From Podospora pseudocomata (lineage: Eukaryota > Ascomycota > Sordariomycetes > Sordariales > Podosporaceae): a DNA stretch of 64,000 bases. The DNA is taken from the NCBI RefSeq assembly GCF_035222375.1, contig NC_085887.1:223501-287500 (forward strand), in the 5' to 3' direction. The notes under the pieces are model-generated. The model worked only from the letters and a program-made list of their open reading frames with translations. It did not search any database and was not told where the DNA came from. Shown one piece after another: positions 33,514 to 43,779 of the stretch. The position numbers were made by a program, and so were the translations under genes. How positions within the stretch are numbered: position 1 is the first letter of the stretch; each line of letters begins with the position of its first letter.

Positions 33514-34027
33514 GATGACTGTTGTTGTATGATGATTGAATGTATGAGCTGGCCTGTGAAGGACGGGAGGTTGAAAACTGCTTGGCGATGGTTTGATATC
33601 ATGATAAATGGAAGAGGGAGCCTGTTTGCATTTATGATCATCCTGATCATGACTGATTCGGAGTCCATTGTAAGTATCCAGAGACCTTCCATTTTGAGTC
33701 AAGCTCTCACCGAAATGCGTGAGACATCCTGTCGATATGTTGACCAAGACTCAAACCTCAGACCATCAGCCGGGGAAACTAACAATCCGCTTTGCCTTAA
33801 TGTTGCGAAGAGAATCAAACAAGCTTACCATGGTTAAGATGTGAAGAAAAGTGACCATTACACCCGTACCTGGAAAGTGTTGGTTGCGAAGTCGATAGAT
33901 AATCTTTGGTTCGACGCAGGTGTTGTGTTACCGAGTCCTTATGACAACATCAATCAGGTTTGTGACTGATACATCACTAGGTCAGCAAGTTAAAGATCTT
34001 TATCCAAAAATTACGCACATTATATCT
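33514..34027. other. Upstream region of the cysteine-rich peptide gene
   Basis: No gene seen; includes the promoter of the peptide gene and the 3' flank of the O-methyltransferase gene. Confidence 0.5.
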
Positions 34028-35631
34028 CTACCCCTCCAAAACAAACTCAACCACCCCATGTCCAGTCCCCTTACTATCCCTATACACCGCCTCAACCCTC
34101 AGCCCAGCCTCTTTCCCAATTCTCTCAAACTGAGTCAACGTCCTCTCCTTCCCACCAATAGCAAGCATAGAGTAGTCCTTGAAGGCAGCATACAGGGGCA
34201 TCGGTCTCCCCGTCGTACCACCACCATCAGGGTTGATCTGCTCGGAAACCAAAATCCTACTATCCCGGCCCATCGCCCGTGCCACATTCCTCAAGATCAG
34301 CGTTGCTATTGGATCCGAGTAGTCCCGTAGAATATGCCTCAGGTAATAAAACCTTGCCCCTGTTTTCTTTCATGTCAGCCCTCGTCAAATCCCACCCCCT
34401 TCAAGTAAAGCCACAAACCTTTCACTGTCATCTCCCTCATGAAATCCCCCTCCACCCACTCCACCGCCATCATCAGCTCATCCCCTTCCGCCTCCATCCT
34501 TCCCTGATCAACCACTCCCGCCAAATCAACCACCACGCATCTCCCATCCCTCAAACCGGCACAACCCTCCCTGAACCGCCTCAGCACATGCCCCCCACCC
34601 CCACCAACATCCACCCACATCACCCTCCCATCGTCCTCCTCCTCCACACCATCCAGCATCTTCCCAAGAGGATAAACTCCCGTCACCGGCACCCTCCCCG
34701 ACGCAACCCCCATCGCCCTCGTGAAACCCCTCATCCTCTCCTCGTCCTTAGCCACACTCTCAAAGTACCCCAACTCCGCCTCCCCCGTCAACACCGTAAC
34801 AGGGACATGGCCCGGCCCCACCGGTTCCTTTTTCCCGTAGGTGTCAAAGTAACAAGGCAAAATGTCAGACACCCGCACGATATTGGTATACATCAAGTCA
34901 AACATGGCCGCCATCGGCTCCGACGATCGCAGCAACAACGAGGTTGGTGTGTGACAGAGCTCTCCGTTGTGTGTAAGAGAGAGAATGCGGGAGGAGGTGA
35001 GCATGGTTGATATCCTTGCTGTTTCGGTCATTAGCCACGGTTCTATCAAGAACAAAGGGGGGGGGAGGGGATGAAACCCACAGACTATCCCTTCTTCCGC
35101 ATTGATCTGTCTGGCGATATCGCAGCAGGCAGTCCCTTGGGTTGGGGGTGATGTGGGTAGCATGTCAAACACACCCCAGTGCTGGAACAGTCTGACGGCG
35201 GAGACGACAGACATGTTGGCAAAGAGGGACATGATGGCATCGGACGGAGGGCGGACAGCGGCTGCCAGTTCGAGCGCTGCTGTGGCCACTTTCAGGCGCG
35301 CCGGCTCGCTGCCGGAGGTGGCATCTGTGATGTCGGTGGTGATGTCGTCTGCTAGTTTGAGCAGACGGCTGCCGCTTCCAGACAGGCTCGAGCCGTTGAA
35401 ACGGTTTTTGATGTGTCCGACAATCTTGCGAGCGTCGTCCTTGGGATGAGGTGTACCTGCAACCCTTCCCTCAGCTGTTCTCCAGATGTCGTCATCGGTC
35501 GCTCCACGATCAGGGCCGGCACTAGGCACCTCGATTCCACACAAGGAGAGGTGGACCGGCTGTTCGTCTGTAGCTGCCTTCTCTCTTGACAATAGGCTGG
35601 AAAACCGCGTTTCTGTCTGTGTAGTCGCCAT
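34028..35631 (-). CDS. SAM-dependent O-methyltransferase (COMT-like, secondary metabolism type)
   Basis: Exons 35631-35082, 35018-34419 and 34359-34028, with introns of 63 bp (GTGGGT..AACAG, branch GCTAAT) and 59 bp (GTTTGT..AACAG), give 493 residues. The family transfers a methyl group from S-adenosylmethionine to a hydroxyl of an aromatic or polyketide substrate. An N-terminal dimerisation region leads to a winged-helix part (AVRLFQHWGVFDML). The SAM-binding motif I is WVDVGGGGGHVLRRF; the motif around the metal-independent catalytic His appears as ARFYYLRHILRDYSD, formed across intron 2. The C-terminus has GKERTLTQFERIGKEAGL, a class-typical ending. The first intron is in frame and stop-free. 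The neighbouring Zn2Cys6 regulator and secreted peptide on the same strand might be functionally linked; there is no core synthase gene in the window, so a full metabolite cluster is not shown. Confidence 0.9.
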
Positions 35632-36382
35632 TCTTGATGGCCAAGGCGTTTTGTTGCAGTTTGTGTAACTCGGAGAGTGTGCTCTGTGGTGGCTGTCAGT
35701 ACGTCGTCTTCACCCACACGGTGAAGGCAAAAAGGACGGGGATGCATTTCATGGCATGCGGAAAGTAAGGCATGTATATATGAACCTGGCTCTTGTGTAC
35801 CACAGCGGCAGATGACTTCAAATAGCATCAAGCGTTGCTGGTTGTTAATTGGACAACGCCCGGATCGATGGATGGAAAGCGGCCCCTTGCCGAAGAGAGA
35901 TGAGTATACAGCCAAGGTCCGCTAACTTTGCAAGTCTTCCGGGACCGAAGGCGCTGGTCGGACACGCAGCCGTCCCTATACTCCGACGAAGCCTGTCGCC
36001 ATGTCTGGTGTTGATGCCGACTTCGGCTGTAGGAACCCTCCCGACGTTGTCAGCCGGGCCTTGATGCAGCTGGCCTTCGTGGCCGAATCTATTGGCGGCT
36101 GCATGCCGAGTTTTGTGGCCCGCTGGGACCCGTTGCTTGGACTTCCCTTTGCTGCCGGTCGTTGAACTGATGCCGACGTTTTCGGGCCACGGTTCAGACA
36201 AAGCAGGGGGAAGCAAGCTGACGTGAAAAGTACATTTATTGAGACTTTACTGAAAAGGGTATATTCTTCTTCCCGAACCAATGATCGCTTCGGATACTCC
36301 ACGCAGTCCTGATGAAACCCCCTTATCCTCCCACGCAACCGCCCAGATACCCGTCATCTGGATCGAGTCCCTGAACACCCAA
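35632..36382. other. Intergenic region between O-methyltransferase and regulator genes
   Basis: Only shadow-like frames; the upstream part holds the O-methyltransferase promoter. Nothing else seen. Confidence 0.45.
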
Positions 36383-38575
36383 TCAAAAGTGTACGTTATG
36401 GTGTCCTTGGAAGCCTGTAGAATTCCCCCACGGGGCTCCCTGGTTTGCTCGTTGTGATGAGTGTTGCGTCATGGGCGCCGACTGGTAAGCAAGCGTGGAG
36501 GGATTTGTACCAGGGCGTGACGTGGGCAGGGCATGACGGCCGTCCTTCTGCATACTTCGTGCAATGGCACTTTCCACCATATCTCGTCTCGTCTCAAGAT
36601 AAGACTTGATGTCGGTTGTTGTCCTGTCAAAATGGTCTGCTAAGGTCTTCACCTGCTCCCATCTTTCTCCATACAGCTTGAGTGTCTCATTGACCTTGTC
36701 GAGACACGAGTTGCTCCGCGCGATAGCATCAGAAAGATCCTTGTCCAATCGTTCAGGAAGGGGGGGGTTTTGTTGCGGCGGTTCGGTGGCTCCCAGAGAT
36801 TGCCATAAGTCACTTTCGCCTGGGTCCCGCAGCACTGTGACCAGTTGCGAGCCCATGAAGAAAACTTTGAGGGCATCATGATAGGTGTAGAAGCCCTCGC
36901 TCGGGCTGGCCTTGACAACCTCGTACATCCTGTAAAGGTAACGTATGGTGTGTTCAAAGATCAGCAGGCGCCCATGGTCGGTAAGTTTGGGTGTGCGCGG
37001 ACTAGGAACGACCAGATAAACAGAGCTGTAATCGAGTTCCAGATCAAACGCGGTGCGAATTGTGGCCGGAAGGTCCAATGTGAGCTCCTTTGACCATCTC
37101 TGCGTCTCGTGATATTTCTGCCACACGTACTGGACGGGATCCCGAAGAGGGTCGTTTGAGTCGGTTTGTACCAAGGTCTGGTACCAATCCGACTGCAGTC
37201 TTCGAAGCTCAAACAGTGGAAGAGACGGATCCGACCTTTCATTGTCCACAGATGGACTCGGGAGCCGCACGGATATGTCGTCATCCTTGAAGGAAAAGGG
37301 GCGAGCGTGGACCATGCTGATTGCTCTGAAATCTGTGTCAGCAGAAGTTCATGACTCGATGGTTGATGGACTTGAGACGAACCTATCCAGAGCATATACA
37401 CAATAAAAAGTACGTCGGCGCGCATCTATTGTGTCTTTGCTCGACTGCTGTGTGAAAGTGTGGTCTTTGTGGAAGCCCAGGTCGATACAGGCCCGGCAGG
37501 CAAAGCCTATGAGGTGCCAGCTGTCAAAGTGAGCTGGGTCGAGCATGGAGTACTGCGTGAGGAGCACGAGAGCCTGTATTTGAGTGGTGTATCCGGGAAC
37601 AAAGGCGCGATCGGCGTAGGGTAAAGCGCGAGCCACATACTGCAGGGCATCATAGTAGTTTCTGTCGTTCACAGCCTTGCTTTGGGCGGCAGAAGCGATG
37701 GCCATGACCATCCAAAAGAGCCAGTATTCAGAAGACCTTATGCCGCCCAGGATGCCGAGGTCTGCGTCGTCGTAAATCTTGGGAACGAGAGCTTTCAAGT
37801 CTGCGGTTGGGAACAGGGGATAGAGAGGCAGGATGTTGTCTTGGTAAAATTGGAAATTGGCCTCGGCCACTTCCTGATACGGAAGTTCGTCAGTGTTTGG
37901 GTCGGGCAATGTGTCATGTTGTGCGGCGGCCAGAACGAGACGGGCAAAGCTCATAGGGTTCGCCGACTCTTGTTGAGTGTCGAAGCCGGGAGTGGTGGCA
38001 TTGACAGTCAACAGGCCAAAATCGGATACCAATGTGTTGAAATCTGCTTTTTCGCGAGTCCGGGCAGCTTTACGATGGATGGCAGCGGTGATGTCAACCA
38101 GCGAGTCCCTCCGTTCGGAATCCTGCATCGTCATGGTGTTATCATCGACTTCATGCAGAGCCACAGATGCCTTCCGTGACCGGGCATGGTTCAGTCTGCG
38201 ATCAAGCTTTTCCACCCTTGCCTCGAGGGCAGCAACCCAGCTCCGCTCCTTGCCGCGAGCAAACTGTTGATCACTGGCCGCCGAGCATTCATTCTCACGA
38301 CCAGCCTTCTCACAGGCGGTACAGGCCGGCAACTTGCCATCACACTGGCTCAGGGGTCAGTCAGGGGAGGCTGTGACGTGGGGATACATGAAGGGGTTTG
38401 GGTGGGGGGGCTCACCTTGACTTTAGCTACCCGACCTGTTGTTATACACGAGGCTGGAGTCAACAACGATGCTCTGGATCAGCATGGAAAGAGGCTTCTC
38501 ACATCTTGAACAGGCAGACACGGGCCGAGACACGCGAAGGTGAGGGTTGTGGGAGAAGCTGGACCGGGTACGCAT
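36383..38575 (-). CDS. Zn2Cys6 fungal-specific transcription factor with a microexon
   Basis: Four exons: 38575-38503, 38435-38416 (only 20 nt), 38344-37383 and 37325-36383, with introns of 67, 71 and 57 bp, give 665 residues. The zinc cluster is C-x2-C-x6-C-x6-C-x2-C-x8-C: exon 1 supplies ACSR and the first base of the second Cys codon, the microexon completes that Cys and adds RVAKVK, and exon 3 continues CDGKLPACTACEKAG. Skipping or missing the microexon removes the basic recognition segment. A linker/coiled coil (WVAALEARVEKLDRRLNHARS) follows. The middle region is the fungal_trans domain (YPLFPTADL, FYCVYALDR-AISMVHARPFSF, the last joined over intron 3). The C-terminus is polar. It probably acts as a nuclear dimeric regulator; target genes unknown. 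It is divergent from the second regulator gene at 40084. Confidence 0.9.
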
Positions 38576-40083
38576 TGTGTGGGGTCTTGTTGAAGGGAGT
38601 GGAGCTCAGGGTCAACTCCCTGGCTGTGGTGCGCCCACCTAGACGGTGTGGTTGAGGTTAAGAGCAGCTGTCTGTGGTGACTTTGGCTTCTCGTCCGGGG
38701 CCGGTGCTGCTACGCTGTGGATCAGCCCTTGTGAGAGGCGCGTCTTTGGTGTCGAGTGAGAATGAGATGGATTGGGGATTGACTGTCTTTGATGCGGGAC
38801 AGCTGGGTGTGAAGAGCACGGGAAGTGGGGTAGCGAGCGAGGCAAGGCGGGCTGGATGGATATCCGCCCCTTGTTCGGATTCTTTCTTCCCTAGCCGTGT
38901 CCTGCTGGGTAGATAAGGTATCTGAGGTACCTCCAGCAAAAGGCGATGGAGGACGGGAAGAAGACTGATCAAGGAGTACTTGCCATCCCGATTTGCTATC
39001 TATGACCTCTTCCACCGGCTGTTTCGATTTGGCCCCCAAATGTGGCGTGCCCGGCGCAATACAGATGAAGTGAGGCGTTCAGCCACGATATCAGACGGCT
39101 GTCAAGTGTCAACTGAACAGATCAGGGGCTGAACCGGCTTGGCGGGGTTTGAAAGGAACCTGTCGCCAAGGCTGAAACCCCACATCGCGTTACTGCGCTG
39201 GACCGTAGTGGAGACTTCAAAATCTGACGGATCAAAGTCCGTGGAAGGCTTCCAGAACTTTTGCCTAGTAGGATCAGCAACTGCCCGCATCTTGCATTTG
39301 CCATCTCATGAGACCAGATCTGAAATAGTAGATTGGCGTGACTGGGTGACTGGTGCTGCTGTCTGGTGCGGGTGGACGCTCTGATGGCGGGGTACACCTG
39401 CTGGAACAACCCCACCTTTCCTGGATCCCTGAATCCCTGCCTGCCAGTGCCCGAGTGCCGTTCCGAGTCCACAGTCAGCTGAGCAAGGTCACTGCTCAAG
39501 CCTCAAGCCTCACCTACTTTAGGTAAGCCACGGTGGTGGTGATGGCGTGGGATATACGGGGGGTGGTTATGTTGTTTAGGTACAAGGTAACTTGGAACAC
39601 AATTAACTAGTGGCGCGCATTCTGACCTTGTCCGGGCAGAATTGGATGTTGATCATGTTGACCTTTGGTGAGCTGGGTTAGGTTCAATGGAGACCTACGG
39701 CGAGGTGGACAGGGGTTGCGTGTGCCGGCGAATCGGGAGGAGGACTGCCCTGTCCTGTCCAAAAGGATGCTCGCGAGGGAACCTGGAACGTAGGCAGCGG
39801 CAGGCCCGCCAGTGCTTCTCCAACCCAGACTTTGAACTTTGATCTTTCTAAGGTAGGGGTATCACCGTCCAGTGTCAATTCTCTCGACCATGTCCAGTCT
39901 GTTCCAACGCATTCGCATTATCATTCTCCTAGCCTGAGCTGCCACGGACAACCACCCAAACACCGCCGCCGGGCAGCACGTTACCCCAGCGAGGTGCCTG
40001 GGCACATCGTCGTCGTGCCCGCTCTAATCTCCCGTCGTCCGTCCTCCCCATTCCATATTCGTAACATCGAGACTCCAATAGAC
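38576..40083. other. Divergent promoter region between two regulator genes
   Basis: No supported gene in 1.5 kb. CT-rich sequence just before 40084 suggests the leader of the plus-strand regulator. Confidence 0.45.
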
Positions 40084-43000
40084 ATGGACGCTGCCACTCT
40101 GCTGCGCCAGACCATTGGCGCGTATGCCCCGCGACCACTCCAGCCAGGCCATTTTAACTACCCACGTCGTCCGCCGCCCTCGCATCTCGGCCATTTTGGA
40201 GAAAACCTGAGCAATGGGCCGGCCCAACACCAAGGGACGGTGCATACCTTGACAGCGTGCTGCAGGTGCAGACAGGTACGGCCCTCACTCCCAGGGATCC
40301 TTACCCTGTAATGCTGCAGAGCTGCTTTTGTCTGAGTAGGTACAACCTGAGCTGACGCTTGCCTATCAACGTAGAGGAAAACGAAATGCGATCCAGCCCT
40401 CCCACGATGTAGTCCCTGCGACCGCGCCGGCCAGACATGCGAGTACTTCGACACGACAAAAAACCGCAAGATGAACCGGACCTACGTTGTAGACCTCCAA
40501 AAAAAGGTCCAGCGTCTAGAGGCCGAACTCGAGCAGCTCACGGGGGAGGATCCAAACGATGACGACGACATGGTAACGCCAGGCGGGCTGGTTCATTTGG
40601 ACAAAAAGTCCGTCGAATCCCCTCGGTATCTGGGCCCCAGCAGCGGCATCGCAATGACGCGCATTCTCATGGAGGAGGCGAAACGCTATACCGACTCCCT
40701 CCGCATCTCTTCCTTGATTCCGGAATTACGCTCCAGGAGAATCGACCAGCGGGACCGTATGCAAAGCGTTGTCATGGGAAGCTTCAGCGGACCCTCAGGT
40801 CCCAGGGCAGTCGACTTTCCCTTGACGGCCGATATTCCTGCCAAAGAGTTCCCCACGAGAGCCATGACAGAGAACCTGTGGAGAGTTTTCAAAGAAAGAA
40901 TACAAGTATTCACCCCGGTTTTCCATGAGACTGTCTTTGCTCAAGATCTCGAGGCCGCTTTCAATGGTGATACGGACCACTACCGCCTCTTTGCTGTCAA
41001 CATGATGATTGCCATCAGTCTGGCCAAGGTCGACAGGTGGGCCGGATTGCCAGATACATACTACCTTGCTGCCATGGAGCATTTCGACCACGTTGTCAGA
41101 CCAAAGGATCTGAAGACCTTACAATGTTTGATCTTGATCGTACAGTACTCGCTGCTGATGCCCATCAAGATTCCCGTTTACCACGTGGTTGGGCTTGCCA
41201 TCAAAATATGCCAGCAATGGGCCCTCGGGGACGAAAACACATGGGCCATGGGTGACAGCGATCTTCAAAGCCTTGATTTGAAGAGAAGGTTGGTCTGGAT
41301 TGTGCTCACGACCGAGTTGGGCCTCGCCCATATGCTGGGACGCCCCAGCGGGTTTTCGAGAACCGGTGACATGATAAAGGTGAAGTTCTTCGAGACGGTT
41401 CAGGATGAGGACATCACGCCAGATGCGACGCCCGAGAGCATCCTACAGGGTCGCTTCTGTGAACGGAAAACCATCGCCATACATTACTGCAAGATGCGGC
41501 TGATGCAGGCCGAGATCCGGCGGGTGCTCTACGAACAGGAACGACCGGCACGAATAACGGATGTAGATCCTTGGGTCCAGCAAATGGACCAAAAGTTGAA
41601 GGATTGGCTGGACTCTTGTCCAGAACAGCCTCCCCTGTTCAAGCCTTGGTAGGTGGGCATATCAGAACTCGTTTCTTCAAATGGCTGACCGGTATTGATC
41701 CAGGTTTACAAACCGATATCACGCCATCATGATCATTCTCTACCGGCCATCACCCCAAGTGCTTAAGCCAACTGCCAGGGCGGCTAGAATTTGCTTTGAA
41801 GCAGCAAAGTCCATCATCACATCCTCTTCGACAGGACCTGATCGGGAGCAGCCCACGTTTGACCGGACATGGGTGTTCCTGCAGACCATCAACTCGTCGC
41901 TCAATGCCCTTCTCTGGTCTATTGGGTACCCTGAGGTTCGAGCCCAAAACAGCCGCGAGGATGTTGAGCAGCTTGTCCAGGATGGCATCAACATCATCAC
42001 AAACTTCCACCCCAAATGGCCAGGCGTGCAAGAGGCCATCAACCTGTACGAAGTCTTGTCAAAGGCTTGTCTGCAGAGCTACACAGCCAAAGTTACGTTT
42101 GAGTTGTCGTCCCCCATGCCCAGTGCGCCCAATGGCCACTTCAAGTCGCCGTTTTTGACTGAAGACGGCAATTCTCCCGACTCGGAGAACTCGTCACCGC
42201 AAGGCCAACAGTCACACTCGGCAACATCTCTCTTCAGCAACCAGTCGCCATTCGGGTACAACATCGAGCCCCCTTACAACTTTGACCAGGGTGCCCAATA
42301 TGCGAACCAATCGCCGTTTCAAAACCAGCCCGCCTTTCGGTCAAACTCAATCTTCATGAACCCGATGAGCTCCTTGACAGATGCACACGGCCGGCGACTC
42401 TCTGAACTGGCTCCCGAGTCCACTCCCTACCAAACCCCGGCCGCAGAGCGAAAGGCAGGCACGCCGCCGATGCCTACAGGGACAGCAAGCTCGCTGCCAA
42501 CTCCCCCAGAGTCGCTCCCGCCACCATCGGCAAAGTCCAGCCACATGAGCCTTTCGCCACGATTGGTTGGCACACCTCGAGGTCCAAGCCCGACTCCCAC
42601 GCCAACGCTCCATCATGCAAGCCCACTGCCAATGGTCACCCAGCACAGTCCTGTTCCCGCTACTCATGGACTTGCTGAGTACGGCTTTGGGCAACCCTAT
42701 GGGCAGCAACAGCCTGGCCCACCAACTTCCTCCATGGCGGCTCCATCCAACATTCCAGCCTTCACAATCCCTCCTATTCCAGGCTCCAATGCCCAAAGAG
42801 CAACGAGAGTGACCAACTGGAGCAACCCGCCCGCACCGATACTCCAACCACACACGTTTGCAGGTGCCAACTCGGCCAGCATCTGGGAACCCCCAACCCA
42901 GCAGCAAGGAGGTTATGCCTTTGGTGGCTCCAGCCTTCAACATCCACCACCACCGCAGTTCTCTCTGCCACCAGCGCCAGCAATACAGCATTCCGCCCAA

Positions 43001-43453
43001 CCACCACAACAACAACCACAACAACAACAACACCAAACCCTTCAGCCACGATCCCATCATCCACCATCACACCAGCTACAACCACACCAGCTACAACCAC
43101 ACCAGCAGCTGCACCAACAACAGCACCAACAGCAACAGCAGCAACTCCAACAGCAACAGCAGCAACTTCAACAGCAACAACAACAAACTCAACAGGCCTA
43201 CAACCCCTACAGCCCGTACCACAACCTACCGATGGAAGGCGCCCCGTGGCATAACTCTACCTCGGCCGGGGGTCTCCTCTCGTGGGAAGGGTACGGGAAC
43301 CAGTACTTTGGCAATGAGCGCCACGATAGCTTGACGCAGGAGCAGCAGACGCAGCTGCTCAACATTCTGGAAGCGGATGGCATGAGTGATATTTCTGCGT
43401 ATCTTGCCACTGGCAACGCTGCCAACGGTGGCCACGGCACTGGGAATTGGTAG
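40084..43453 (+). CDS. Glutamine-rich Zn2Cys6 transcription factor
   Basis: Exons 40084-40275, 40375-41648 and 41704-43453, with introns of 99 and 55 bp, give 1071 residues. The zinc cluster, C-RC-RQRKTKCDPALPRCSPC-DRAGQTC, is split by intron 1 after CRCRQ. It is followed by a coiled-coil dimerisation helix (VVDLQKKVQRLEAELEQL) and a fungal_trans middle homology region (about 190-560) with VFTPVFHETVF, LAKVDRWAGLPDTYYLAAMEHF and GRPSGFSRTGDM. The second half is low-complexity: Ser/Pro, then a long Gln-rich tract (polyQ interspersed with His/Leu, about 900-1000), as in transcription activation domains. The C-terminus is ILEADGMSDISAYLATG, a short conserved-looking acidic helix. The ATG at 40084 is preferred; the frame is open earlier only from a TTG. 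Nuclear regulator; pathway unknown. Confidence 0.9.
43006..43196 (+). repeat. CAA/CAG trinucleotide-rich tract (polyQ coding)
   Basis: Imperfect run of CAA, CAG and CAC codons inside the regulator gene; prone to length change between strains. Confidence 0.85.
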
Positions 43454-43779
43454 ATGTTTGTGACATGGATAGACACTGGGCATGTTGTTTTATTTGTGAG
43501 GGGGTCATATTCACCTTGGAACTTGTGTGTGAGGGGGGGGGTGGAAGGGGGGCTACAGGAGTTGACGGGATACCTAAGCGTTGATTTTACTCATTTCTTT
43601 TTGTGTCCGGTTGTTTTTGGATACAAGTAGGTTTGCAGATTATGGCCACTGTTACTTTGTACAGTTGATGGATTTGTATATAGACTATTTTTCAACACAA
43701 AACCTCAACGAGTCGGTTGGGGCCCTTCCCTTCTACTTGGTACAATGGTACCGCAGTCATGCAGCCAACCAGCCAGCAT
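43454..43779. other. Convergent 3' ends, no gene
   Basis: Short T/G-rich region between two converging genes. Confidence 0.5.

Noticed and set aside
33355-33747. 130-codon reading starting far upstream of the signal peptide
   Set aside because: The methionine at 33513 begins a textbook signal peptide; the upstream extension is polar and unlikely to be translated.
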